This document shows positions 1 to 8,316 of a stretch of 64,000 bases of DNA, piece after piece. The stretch spans positions 108,561 to 172,560 of the forward strand of contig JADKIO010000002.1 in the NCBI GenBank assembly GCA_016721195.1. The letters are read 5' to 3'. The position numbers and the translations under genes were made by a program. Position 1 is the first letter of the stretch. Every line of letters starts with the position of its first letter. Under the pieces are notes generated by a model. That model did no database searches, was not told where the DNA came from, and was given only the letters and a program-made list of their open reading frames with translations. The DNA comes from Candidatus Geothrix skivensis (GTDB lineage: Bacteria; Acidobacteriota; Holophagae; Holophagales; Holophagaceae).

Positions 1-596
1 CTCTGGCCATTGCCTCCCGGGAGGCCGATGAGCAGGGTCGCGAGAGTGCTGGGGAATCTGATCGGGCCATGTCCGCCATCCAAGAAAGTTCCCAGAAGGT
101 GAACCGCATCATCACGGTGATTGCCGATATCGCCCGGCAGACCAACCTCCTCAGCCTCAACGCAGCCATTGAAGCGGCCAAAGCCGGCCAACAGGGCAAG
201 GGCTTCGCCGTGGTGGCTGAGGAAATCCGCAAACTGGCGGAGCGCAGTGCCAGTGCGGCCAAGGAAATCGCGGCCCTCATCCAGGAAAGCACGGAGCGGG
301 TCACAACAGGTTCTGAGGCGGCGGCCCAGGTCGGCCTCTCCCTGGATCGCATCCACGGCCATATCCGCGAGACCGGTGAACGCGTTGAGGAGATCAGTGG
401 CGCCATGATTCAGCAGGGGGCCTCGGTCGGTCAGTTGCAGCGACAGCTAGACCTGGTCTCCAACCTCACGGAACGGAACGCCTCGGCCACCGTTCAGCTG
501 GCCTCGGCCATGCAGGAGACTTCCCGCACCACCGAGGACCTGGCCAACCTGGCCACGGACCTCCGGGCCCTTTCCCATCGGTTCCGAATCCAGTAG
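1..596 (+). CDS. Methyl-accepting chemotaxis protein, C-terminal part (cut by window start)
   Basis: The reading frame is open from base 3 to the stop at 594-596, so this is the 3' end of a longer gene. The peptide carries the conserved hairpin tip of the MCP cytoplasmic signalling domain: IADIARQTNLLSLNAAIEAA followed by GKGFAVVAEEIRKLAERSA. This region binds CheA and CheW and relays ligand state to the flagellar or twitching chemotaxis pathway. The rest is amphipathic coiled coil (SGAMIQQGASVGQLQ, SAMQETSRTTEDLANLA). No CheR/CheB-tethering pentapeptide is seen at the C-terminus, which ends LSHRFRIQ. The sensor and membrane segments lie outside the window, so the ligand cannot be inferred. 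It converges on ubiD with a 23-base gap. Confidence 0.93.
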   Translation, partial: LAIASREADEQGRESAGESDRAMSAIQESSQKVNRIITVIADIARQTNLLSLNAAIEAAKAGQQGKGFAVVAEEIRKLAERSASAAKEIAALIQESTERVTTGSEAAAQVGLSLDRIHGHIRETGERVEEISGAMIQQGASVGQLQRQLDLVSNLTERNASATVQLASAMQETSRTTEDLANLATDLRALSHRFRIQ

Positions 597-619
597 GCAC
601 CCACACCCTCTGGCCCGGT

Positions 620-2085
620 CTAAAGTCCGTAGTCCTTCCAGCGGCGCTGGATCCGCTCCAGGATCGCTTCGGGAAAGACCAGGTCCCGGGGCCACTCGCG
701 GGCATAGCCGTCCCCCGGGCGGTTCTTGCGGGTGGCGTCGATGCCCACCTTGCTGCCGAAGGCGAAGCGGTCGCTGGCGTGGTCCAGCACGTCCAGGGGG
801 CCTTCGGTAAACAGCATGTCGCGCCGGGGATCCACGTTGCTGGTGAGGCGGAAGAGGACTTCATTCAGGTCGTGGGGATCGATGTCCGCGTCCACCACCA
901 CGATGCCCTTGGTGAACATGATCTGGCCCGTGCCCCAGATGGCGTTCATCACTTTTGCGCGTGGCCTGGATACTCCTTCTTCATGGACAGGATCACCAGG
1001 TTGTGGAAGGCCCCGGCGGCGGGCAGGTGCATGTCGCGGATCTCGGGCAGCACCAGGCGCAGCAGGGGCAGGAAGATGCGCTCCGTGGCCAGACCCAGGT
1101 AGGCGTCCTCCTGGGGGGGCCGGCCCACGATGGTGGCGGGAAAGACCGGGTTCCTGCGCATGGTGATGGCTTCCACGTGCAGCACGGGGTAGTCGTCCGC
1201 CAGGGAGTAGTAGCCCGTGTGGTCGCCGAAGGGACCCTCCCGGCGTAGCTCGCCGGGGTTCACATAGCCCTCGATGACGATCTCGCTATCGGCGGGCACC
1301 TCGAGGTCATTGGTCACGCAGGGCACCATCTCGATGCCCTCGCCCCGCAGGAAGCCCGCGAACATGACCTCGCTGAGAAAGGGCGGCAGCGGCGCCGTGG
1401 CCGCGTAGGTCAGCGCCGGATCGCCGCCGAAACTCACGGCCACCGGCATGCGCTCGTCCAGGTGGTAGCCGTGGCGGTTGCGGGCGCCGTCGTGGTGCAG
1501 CTGGGTGTGGAAGCCCAGGGTGCGGTCATCGAAGACCTGCAGGCGGTAGAGGCCCACGTTGCGGTGGCCGGTCTGCTTGTTGCGGGTGTGGCTCAGGCCC
1601 AGGGTGATGAAGGGGCCGCCATCCTCGGGCCAGGTGGTGAGCACGGGCAGGTCGGAGAGCCGCACCTGGTCGCCCTGGAGAACCACCTCCTGGCAGAGCC
1701 CCCGCTTGACGGTCCTGGGCATCCAGTTGCCCACCTCGGCCAGCACCGGCAGCTTGGCCAGCTTTTCGAAGAAGCCCGAGCCGGGCCTGGGCATGGCCTC
1801 TTGCACCAGCTTCTCGATGCGGTCGGCGATGGCATCCAGACCCGGGGCGCGCCGTCCACCCCAGGGCCAGCTCCATGCGTTTCAGGCTGCCGAACACGTT
1901 CATGGCCACGGGCATGGCCTTGCCAGTGGGCTTCTCGAAGAACAGCGCCTTGCCGCCGCCCGGCTGCTTGGAGACGCGGTCGGCGATGGCCCCCATCTCC
2001 AGGTGGGGGTCCACCTCGGGGCTGACCAGGCCAGCTCGCCTGCGGCCTCGAGCTGCTTGAGGAAGGTCTGGAAGTCACGGCCCAT
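620..2085 (-). CDS. ubiD: UbiD-family decarboxylase, reading frame broken at about four places
   Basis: UbiD enzymes decarboxylate aromatic or polyprenyl-benzoate acids using prenylated FMN. The start ATG at 2085 follows a GGAG site. Conserved blocks appear in successive frames: MGRDFQTFLKQLEAAGELA, then DPHLEMGAIADRVSKQPGGG and FFEKPTGKAMPVAMNVFGS, then LDAIADRIEKLVQEAMP through EGPFGDHTGYYSLADDYPV and GRPPQEDAYLGLATERIFLP to KKEYPGHAQK, and finally MNAIWGTGQIMFTKGIVVVD to the stop. Adding one base near 2030, two between about 1825 and 1855 and one near 951 restores about 489 codons, the normal length of the family. The missing base near 951 turns AAGTGATG into AAGGTGATG. All family blocks, including the glutamate-bearing motif, are intact, so a sequencing error is likelier than decay. 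The substrate is not determinable. Confidence 0.85.
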
Positions 2086-2268
2086 GGGAATCTCCGGTCC
2101 CGATCATCCCATCCCCGGGGGATTCCCCGGAACCGGATCCCCAGGTTCGAGGATTTTCCCTTGAGCCCACTGGGTTTCTCCCGCATACTGATGGGCCTTG
2201 CCCTGGCCGTGGGCTCCCAAGCGCGTCCGATGGACTGCCGCCCACACGCCCCAACCAAAGAGGTTTTC

Positions 2269-2580
2269 ATGTTTGCAATCATCAAGACCGGCGGAAACAA
2301 TGCCCGGGTCGCCGAAGGGGACGTCCTCCGGGTGGAGACCCTGGACAAGGCCCCCAAGCAGGCGGTCACCTTTGACCAGGTGCTCCTCATCGATACGGAC
2401 GGGGACCTGAAGATCGGCAAGCCCACCCTGAGTGGCGCCACGGTCGAGGCCGAAGTCATCACCCACGACCGCGCCAAGAAGGTGATCATCTTCAAGAAGA
2501 AGAAGACCACCACCTACCAGCGCACCCAGGGCCACCGCCAGAACTACACGGAAGTCCGGATCAAATCCATCAAAGCCTGA
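2269..2580 (+). CDS. rplU: 50S ribosomal protein L21
   Basis: A 103-residue L21, which binds 23S rRNA domain I in the large subunit. It starts MFAIIKTGGNNARVAEGDVL and contains the family signature KKTTTYQRTQGHRQNYTEVR near the C-terminus. The ATG at 2269 was chosen because an AGAGG site lies just upstream and the L21 family begins here; the frame is open further upstream but not conserved. It leads the usual rplU-rpmA-obgE cluster, 81 bases before rpmA. Confidence 0.97.
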   Translation: MFAIIKTGGNNARVAEGDVLRVETLDKAPKQAVTFDQVLLIDTDGDLKIGKPTLSGATVEAEVITHDRAKKVIIFKKKKTTTYQRTQGHRQNYTEVRIKSIKA

Positions 2581-2661
2581 CTTTTTTCGCCTGTGGCGAA
2601 ACAAGCTGGCCTCCATCGCATGCATCCGATCATTTCGACATTCAGCTGAAGAGGTTTTTCC

Positions 2662-2922
2662 ATGGCTCATAAAAAAGGCGTCGGTTCCAGCCGCAACGGT
2701 CGCGATTCCCATTCCCAGCGCCTCGGCGTGAAGGAGTTCGGGGGCGAACTGGTCCCCGGCGGCTCCATCCTCGTCCGCCAGCGCGGCACCAAGTTCAAGG
2801 CCGGCATCAATGTCGGCATGGGCAAGGACCACACCCTCTTCGCCAAGATCGAGGGCAAGGTCCGCTTCCAGGACAAGGGCCAGAGCGGGCGCTTCATCCA
2901 CATCGATCCCATCGAAGAGTGA
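2662..2922 (+). CDS. rpmA: 50S ribosomal protein L27
   Basis: An 86-residue L27, whose N-terminus reaches the peptidyl-transferase centre. The sequence MAHKKGVGSSRNGRDSHSQR followed by LGVKEFGGELVPGGSILVRQ matches the family from the first residue, with no cleavable N-terminal extension of the Firmicutes type. A GAAGAGG site precedes the ATG. The stop codon at 2920-2922 is also the first base of a double-hairpin repeat element. Confidence 0.97.
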   Translation: MAHKKGVGSSRNGRDSHSQRLGVKEFGGELVPGGSILVRQRGTKFKAGINVGMGKDHTLFAKIEGKVRFQDKGQSGRFIHIDPIEE

Positions 2923-2997
2923 TGTTGTCCGGGGGTCCCGCGCTGTGCGCATACCCCCGGAGCCCCCGCGCAACAGGCCGGGCAAAGCCCGGCCTGT
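2922..2997 (+). repeat. Composite double-hairpin element after rpmA (copy 1)
   Basis: Begins at the A of the rpmA stop. The first part (2922-2971) reads ATGTTGTCCGGGGGTCCC, a GCGC-rich centre, then ACCCCCGGAGCCCCCGCGC; its arms CCGGGGGT and ACCCCCGG pair. The second part (2973-2997) is a terminator-like hairpin, ACAGGCCGGGC-AAA-GCCCGGCCTGT, followed by GCTTATTTT. Nearly the same layout occurs after acs and, less perfectly, after rplX, serA and rplQ. It may partly terminate transcription between rpmA and obgE. Confidence 0.75.
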
Positions 2998-3039
2998 GCT
3001 TATTTTCCCCTGACTCACCCGGGGGACTAAGGATCAACC

Positions 3040-4089
3040 GTGTTCCTTGACCAAGTCCAGCTCCGCGTCACCGCCGGTCACGGCGGCGCCGGGGCCATGA
3101 GCTTCCGCCGCGAGAAGTTCGCCCCCGAGGGCGGGCCCGATGGCGGGGATGGCGGCAAGGGCGGCTCCATCACCCTCCGGGCCAGCAGGGCCCTCAACAC
3201 CCTCAACCCCTACCGCCAGAAGCGCGAGTTCACGGCCGAGCGCGGCCGGCAGGGCGAAGGCTGCATGTGCCACGGCTGCGATGGGGCCGACATCCTGCTG
3301 GAGGTGCCCCTGGGCACCGTGGTGAAGGATGCCGAGACCGGCGAGGTGCTGGCGGAGCTGCTGGCCCACGGGGAGGATATCTGCGTGGCCCGCGGCGGCC
3401 GCGGCGGCCTGGGCAACACCAACTTCAAGAGCTCCACCAACCGCACGCCCCGCCACCACCAGCCCGGTGAGGAAGGCGAGGCGCGCATCCTCGACCTGGA
3501 GCTGAAGCTCATCGCGGACGTGGGCCTCGTGGGCTATCCCAACGCGGGCAAGAGCACCCTGGTGAGCCGGCTGAGCGCGGCCCGACCCAAGATCGCCAAC
3601 TACCCCTTCACCACCCTGGAACCCCAACTGGGCGTGGTGAGCCTGGACCGCTTCGGCGGCGACCTGCTGGACAGCTGGGTCATCGCCGACATCCCCGGTC
3701 TCATCGAAGGCGCGGCCTCCGGGGCGGGGCTGGGCATCCAGTTCCTCCGCCACGTGGAGCGCACCCGCATGCTGCTGCACCTGGTGGACCTGTCGGACCC
3801 CATCGACGAGCCCGCGGACGCCATCCGCATCATCGAAGGGGAGCTGCAGGCCTTCAGCCCCGTGCTGGCGACCAAGCCCCGCTGGCTGGTGGGCACCAAG
3901 CTGGACGCCCTCCAGGACGAAGCCCGCCGGGACGCCTTCGTGGCCCTGTGCGAGGCGCGCGGCCAGGAGCCCATCTTCATCTCCGGCGTCACCGGCGAGG
4001 GGCTGCGGGAGCTGGCTTTCGCGGTGAACGAGGCCCTCAAGGTGGACGCCGGCCTCAAGGCGGCCGTCCCCAAGAATGAGGCCTGGTAG
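3040..4089 (+). CDS. obgE: Obg-family GTPase
   Basis: A 349-residue GTPase of the Obg/CgtA family, involved in large-subunit ribosome assembly and stress control. It starts with GTG. The glycine-rich Obg fold occupies about 1-158 (MFLDQVQLRVTAGHGGAGAM). The G domain follows, with G1 GYPNAGKST near 165-173, switch region NYPFTTLEPQ, G3 DIPGLIEGA and a G4 TKLD in place of NKxD. There is no C-terminal OCT extension, as in many Gram-negative homologues. Unusually, the Obg domain loop carries three close cysteines (C75, C77, C80 in CMCHGC). It overlaps nadD by one base, suggesting translational coupling. Confidence 0.96.
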   Translation: MFLDQVQLRVTAGHGGAGAMSFRREKFAPEGGPDGGDGGKGGSITLRASRALNTLNPYRQKREFTAERGRQGEGCMCHGCDGADILLEVPLGTVVKDAETGEVLAELLAHGEDICVARGGRGGLGNTNFKSSTNRTPRHHQPGEEGEARILDLELKLIADVGLVGYPNAGKSTLVSRLSAARPKIANYPFTTLEPQLGVVSLDRFGGDLLDSWVIADIPGLIEGAASGAGLGIQFLRHVERTRMLLHLVDLSDPIDEPADAIRIIEGELQAFSPVLATKPRWLVGTKLDALQDEARRDAFVALCEARGQEPIFISGVTGEGLRELAFAVNEALKVDAGLKAAVPKNEAW

Positions 4090-4703
4090 TGCGCATCGGT
4101 CTGCTGGGAGGCGCCTTCAACCCTCCCCATGAAGGCCATCTCAAGCTGGCACGGCTCGCCCTGGATCACCTCGCCCTGGATGAGCTCCGCTTCGTCCCCA
4201 CGGCCATCAGCCCCCACAAGCCCGACCCGGGCGGGCCCGATGCCAAGGCCCGCCTGCGCCTGCTGTCTGCGGCCCTGGCCGGGTTCGACCCCCGGGTCCG
4301 GGTGGAGCCCCTCGAGCTGGAACGGGGCGGCACCAGCTACACCGTGGACACCCTGGAAATCCTCGTCCAGCGGGAACCCGGCGCCGCCTGGATCCTCATC
4401 ATGGGCAGCGACCAGCTGTCGGGCCTGCCCAGCTGGCGCCGTCCGGAGCGCCTCCTCGAGCTGGCCTCCGTGGCCGTGGCCCTTCGCCCCGGCGCCCCCC
4501 TGGTGCTTCCGGACCTGCCCGGTCTCCGCCCCGCTCCCGCCTGGAGCGGCCAGCCTGGTGAGCTGGTGACCCTGCCCGGCACGGAGCTGGACCTGGCCTC
4601 CACGGCCCTGCGGGAAGGCCTGCAGGCCCGGCCCCTGGAGGATCCAGCCGGCCTGCCTCCCCAAGTTCTCGGTACCATCCGCTCTGAAAACCTGTATCGT
4701 TAG
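4089..4703 (+). CDS. nadD: Nicotinate-nucleotide adenylyltransferase
   Basis: A 204-residue enzyme that transfers AMP from ATP to nicotinate mononucleotide, the penultimate step of NAD synthesis. The nucleotidyltransferase motif GGAFNPPHEGHLKLA is at 7-21, followed by FVPTAISPHK and IMGSDQLSGLPSW; the C-terminal DLASTALREGL corresponds to the ISSTxxR ATP-binding motif. The start is GTG, overlapping the obgE stop by one base. The order obgE-nadD-rsfS is common in bacteria. Confidence 0.95.
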   Translation: MRIGLLGGAFNPPHEGHLKLARLALDHLALDELRFVPTAISPHKPDPGGPDAKARLRLLSAALAGFDPRVRVEPLELERGGTSYTVDTLEILVQREPGAAWILIMGSDQLSGLPSWRRPERLLELASVAVALRPGAPLVLPDLPGLRPAPAWSGQPGELVTLPGTELDLASTALREGLQARPLEDPAGLPPQVLGTIRSENLYR

Positions 4704-4720
4704 CCTGCTCTGGAGCCCGC

Positions 4721-5095
4721 ATGACCCTTGATTCCCGGCTCGCGACCGTCGTCGACGCCGCCCGGTCCAAGAAAGCCTTCCGCATCCGCCTCCTGGACGT
4801 GAAGGACATCGCCAGCTTCACCGATGTGTTCGCGGTCATGAGCGGGGGCAGCGACCGCCAGAACCGCGCCATCGCCGAAGCCATCGAGGATGCCCTCAAG
4901 CTGACCGGGGAGAAGCCCATCTCCCGCGAAGGCGAGATGAACGGCAACTGGGTCCTGCTGGACTACGGCAACCTGGTGATCCACGTCATGGACGAGGAGA
5001 CCCGCCGCCATTACAACCTGGAGGGGCTCTGGAATGCCGGCCGCGAGCTGGAGCTGCCCATCGAGGCTCATCCCGAATCCGAAGCCCGCCCGTAG
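4721..5095 (+). CDS. rsfS: Ribosomal silencing factor RsfS
   Basis: A 124-residue RsfS/Iojap protein, which binds L14 and blocks joining of the ribosomal subunits in slow growth. Family blocks are LLDVKDIASFTDVFAVMSGG (in the usual position near 27-46), REGEMNGNWVLLDYGNLVIH and MDEETRRHYNLEGLW. It follows nadD by 17 bases and is probably in the same transcript. L14 itself (rplN) is encoded near the other end of the window. Confidence 0.95.
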   Translation: MTLDSRLATVVDAARSKKAFRIRLLDVKDIASFTDVFAVMSGGSDRQNRAIAEAIEDALKLTGEKPISREGEMNGNWVLLDYGNLVIHVMDEETRRHYNLEGLWNAGRELELPIEAHPESEARP

Positions 5096-5107
5096 GAGAA
5101 ATCCTCC

Positions 5108-6360
5108 ATGCCCACCTCTCAGGTCAATCCCTACGAAGCGATGCAAGCCCGCCTGCGGGTGGCCGCGCAGCTCTACGGCCTGGACGACGCCCTGTTCAAG
5201 GTCTTCATGGCCACCAACCGGTCCATGATCGTCAGCCTGCCGGTGATGATGGACGACGGCCACTGGGAGGTCTTCACGGGCTACCGCGTCCAGCACAGCA
5301 CGGCCCGGGGCCCGGCCAAGGGCGGCATCCGCTACGACCTCAACGTCACCCTGGACGAGATCAAGGCCCTCGCGGGCTGGATGACCTGGAAGTGCGCCGT
5401 GGTGGACGTGCCCTTCGGCGGCGGCAAGGGCGGCGTCGTCTGCGATCCCTCTCGCTTGAGCATGGGGAGAAGGAGCGCCTCACCCGCCGCTACATCGCCG
5501 AGATCATGGACATCCTGGGCCCCGACCGGGACGTGCCAGCCAATGACATGGGCACGGACTCCCAGACCATGGCCTGGGTCATGGACACCTACTCCATGCA
5601 CGTGCGCCACACGGAAAATGCGGTGGTCACGGGCAAGCCGCTGGGGCTGGGTGGCAGCCTGGGCCGCACGGAGGCCACGGGGCGGGGCGTGCTCATCACC
5701 GCCCGGGAGGCCATGCAGCGCCTGGGCAAGCCCCTGGCCGGCGCCACGGTGGCCGTGCAGGGCTTCGGCAACGTGGGCAGCCAGGCCTCGCGCCTGCTGC
5801 ACGAGGCCGGGGCCCGGATCGTGGCCGTCAGCGACCTGAAGGGTGCCATCAAGAACGACCGGGGCCTGGATATCCACGCCCTGCTGAAGCACCGGGCCGA
5901 GACCAAGACGGTCACCGGCTTCAAGGGCGCCGAGCCCATGGATCCCGCCGATCTCCTCACCCATGGGGTGGACATCCTGGTGCCCGCAGCCACCGAGAAC
6001 CAGATCACGGAAGAGAACGCTGCCAAGGTGCGGGCCAAGATCATCGTGGAAGGCGCCAACGGCCCCACCACGCCCGAGGCGGACCCCATCCTGCTGTCGA
6101 ACGGCGTCCTGGTGGTGCCCGACATCCTGGCCAATGCGGGGGGCGTCACCGTCAGCTACTTCGAGTGGGTGCAGAACCGGCAGGGCTTCTACTGGCGCGA
6201 GCGGGAGGTCAACGAACGGCTGGTGGACTACATGACCCACGCCTTCCAGGCCACCTTCGCCACCACCGACAAGTACAAGACGAACCCCCGCATCGGGGCC
6301 TACATCCTGGCCCTGGACCGTGTCGCCCAGTCCATGAAGTACCGCGGCTTCTACGCTTAG
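5108..6360 (+). CDS. gdhA: Glutamate dehydrogenase, one frameshift
   Basis: Interconverts glutamate with 2-oxoglutarate plus ammonia. Blocks: GYRVQHSTARGPAKGGIRYD (substrate loop), WKCAVVDVPFGGGKGGV (catalytic lysine region), DVPANDMGTDSQTMAWVMDT, the Rossmann motif VAVQGFGNVGSQASRL, and IIVEGANGPTTPEAD. The frame breaks near 5450-5460: after CDPSR the next frame continues LEHGEKERLTRRY. One missing base there (CGCTTGAG for CGCCTTGAG, or similar) restores 418 codons, the family's normal length. A sequence error is the likeliest reading, since both halves are perfectly conserved. It follows rsfS by 12 bases. Coenzyme preference cannot be told. Confidence 0.92.
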
Positions 6361-6414
6361 CGCCTGATTTCAGAGTGAGATAGACCGACCGGCAGACTAG
6401 GATGGAGGTTCACC

Positions 6415-8316
6415 TTGCCTCCGAGTCTGCCCGTGGCCCGAACCCGCTTTCAGGATGCCTCCTCTCCGGTGCCCCTCCGGGACCTGCCGGCCGCGGCGCT
6501 GCGGGCGGTGCTCCGGGAGGGCTATTCCCAGCGGCAGTTCAAGAAGGATCTGACGGCGGGATTCCTGGTGGGCATCGTGGCCCTGCCCCTGGCCATGGCC
6601 CTGGCCATCGCCGTGGGCGTGCCCCCGCAGCAGGGGCTCTACACGGCCATCATCGCGGGCTTCTTCACGGCCCTGCTGGGCGGTTCCAGGATCCAGGTCG
6701 CGGGTCCCACCGCCGCGTTCATCGTGGTGCTCGCACCGCTGTATGTGAAGTTCGGACTCTCCGGCCTGCTGATGTCCGGCCTGTTGGCCGGACTGATCCT
6801 CATCGGCATGGGCCTGCTGCGCCTGGGAAAGCTCATCGAGTTCATCCCCTTCCCGGTGACCACGGGGTTCACCACGGGCATCGCCGTCGTCATCGGCGTG
6901 CTCCAGATCAAGGACCTGTTCGGCCTGAAGCTGGCCCAGAACCCGGATCACTTCATGGAGCGCCTCGTGGCCATGGGGCGGGCCGCCCACACGGCCTCGA
7001 TCTGGGAGCTCCTCATCGGCTTCGGCACCCTGGCCATCCTGCTGGCCCCGCGCCTGCCCAAGCGACGGCTGGCGCGGCTGCCCAAGCTGCTCCGGAAGAT
7101 CCCCGCCCCGCTGCTGGCCCTGCCCCTGGCGGCGCTGGCGGCCTGGGCCCTGGGCCGGTGGGTGCCCGGCTTCACGGTGGATACCATCGGCAGCCGCTTC
7201 CAGACCCTGGTGGATGGGCACCTGGTGAGGGGCATCCCCCAGGTGCTGCCCTCCTTCCTGTGGCCCTGGAGTGCGCCGGGCCTGGATGGGCAGTCGATGG
7301 GCCTCAGCCTGGGCACCGTGCGGATGCTCCTGCCCAGCGCCTTCGCGGTGGCCATGCTGGGCGCCATCGAATCGCTGCTCTCGGCCGTGGTGGCCGATGG
7401 CATGGCCCGCACCCGCCATGACCCGGACGCCGAGCTGCTGGCCCTGGGTGTCAGCAATGTCCTGGTCCCCTTCTTCGGCGGCATCCCCGCCACCGGCGCC
7501 ATCGCCCGCACGGCCACGAACTTCCGCTTCGGGGGCCGGACCCCCGTGGCCGCCATGGTCCATGCCCTCACCATCCTGGCGGCCATCCTGGTCCTGGCCC
7601 CCTTCATCCGCTTCCTGCCCATGGCCAGCCTCGCCGCCCTGCTGCTGCTGGTGGCCTGGAACATGTCCGAGGTGGACCACTTCCTCCACACGGTCCGCGT
7701 GGCCCCCAAGAGCGACGTGGCGGTGCTGCTCACCTGCTTCTTCCTCACCGTGATCTTCGACATGGTGATCGCGGTGACCGTGGGCATCGTGCTGGCCTCC
7801 CTGCTCTTCATGCGCCGGATGGCCAGCGTGGCCGAGGGGCATGTGAGCCAGCCGGACCACCGGTCCCTGCCGGGCCCCCTGCCGGAGGGGGTGGTGATCT
7901 ACGACCTGTCCGGCCCGCTCTTCTTCGGCGCGGCCGAGCGGGCCTTGAATGCCATGCGGGCCATCGGCGCCGAGGTCCGGGTCATCATCTTCCGCATGGA
8001 GCAGGTGTCGAGCGCCGACGTGAGCGGCCTGGTGGCCATGGAGGGCGTCCTGCGGGAGATGCAGCGCCAGCACATCAAGGCCATCTTCGTGGGCCTCCAG
8101 GGTCAGGCCCTCAGCGTCTTCGAACGGGGCGGCCTCCGGAACAAGGAAGGCGCGATCGCCTTCTGCGCCACCATGATCGAGGCCTTCCGGGTCATGGATG
8201 CCAAGCTCCACACCTACCGGCGCCGGAACCTGGGGCCCATCCGCTTCCAGCTCCTGCACCGGGACCCGACCAGCAGGCTCCGGCCGCCTCAGAACACCCG
8301 CAACAGGGCCACGTAG
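6415..8316 (+). CDS. SulP-family anion transporter with STAS domain
   Basis: A 633-residue inner-membrane transporter of the SulP (SLC26) family, whose members move sulfate, bicarbonate or other anions. A TTG start at 6415 was chosen because a GGAGG site lies seven bases upstream. The family entry motif KKDLTAGFLVGIVALPLAMA is near residues 43-62, followed by the hallmark AGPTAAF and about 10-12 membrane segments. The C-terminal STAS domain starts near 485 (VVIYDLSGPLFFGAAERALN and SSADVSGLVAMEGV). The substrate is not predictable. The last 28 bases overlap the end of the convergent outer-membrane protein gene. Confidence 0.92.
   Translation: MPPSLPVARTRFQDASSPVPLRDLPAAALRAVLREGYSQRQFKKDLTAGFLVGIVALPLAMALAIAVGVPPQQGLYTAIIAGFFTALLGGSRIQVAGPTAAFIVVLAPLYVKFGLSGLLMSGLLAGLILIGMGLLRLGKLIEFIPFPVTTGFTTGIAVVIGVLQIKDLFGLKLAQNPDHFMERLVAMGRAAHTASIWELLIGFGTLAILLAPRLPKRRLARLPKLLRKIPAPLLALPLAALAAWALGRWVPGFTVDTIGSRFQTLVDGHLVRGIPQVLPSFLWPWSAPGLDGQSMGLSLGTVRMLLPSAFAVAMLGAIESLLSAVVADGMARTRHDPDAELLALGVSNVLVPFFGGIPATGAIARTATNFRFGGRTPVAAMVHALTILAAILVLAPFIRFLPMASLAALLLLVAWNMSEVDHFLHTVRVAPKSDVAVLLTCFFLTVIFDMVIAVTVGIVLASLLFMRRMASVAEGHVSQPDHRSLPGPLPEGVVIYDLSGPLFFGAAERALNAMRAIGAEVRVIIFRMEQVSSADVSGLVAMEGVLREMQRQHIKAIFVGLQGQALSVFERGGLRNKEGAIAFCATMIEAFRVMDAKLHTYRRRNLGPIRFQLLHRDPTSRLRPPQNTRNRAT

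Noticed and set aside
620..2085. UbiD as a genuine decaying pseudogene
   Set aside because: All family motifs are intact on both sides of each break, and the same kind of frame break occurs in essential ribosomal genes here.
6397..8259. 620-codon minus-strand frame in the SulP region
   Set aside because: Antisense to a clear SulP transporter; His/Gln-rich shadow.
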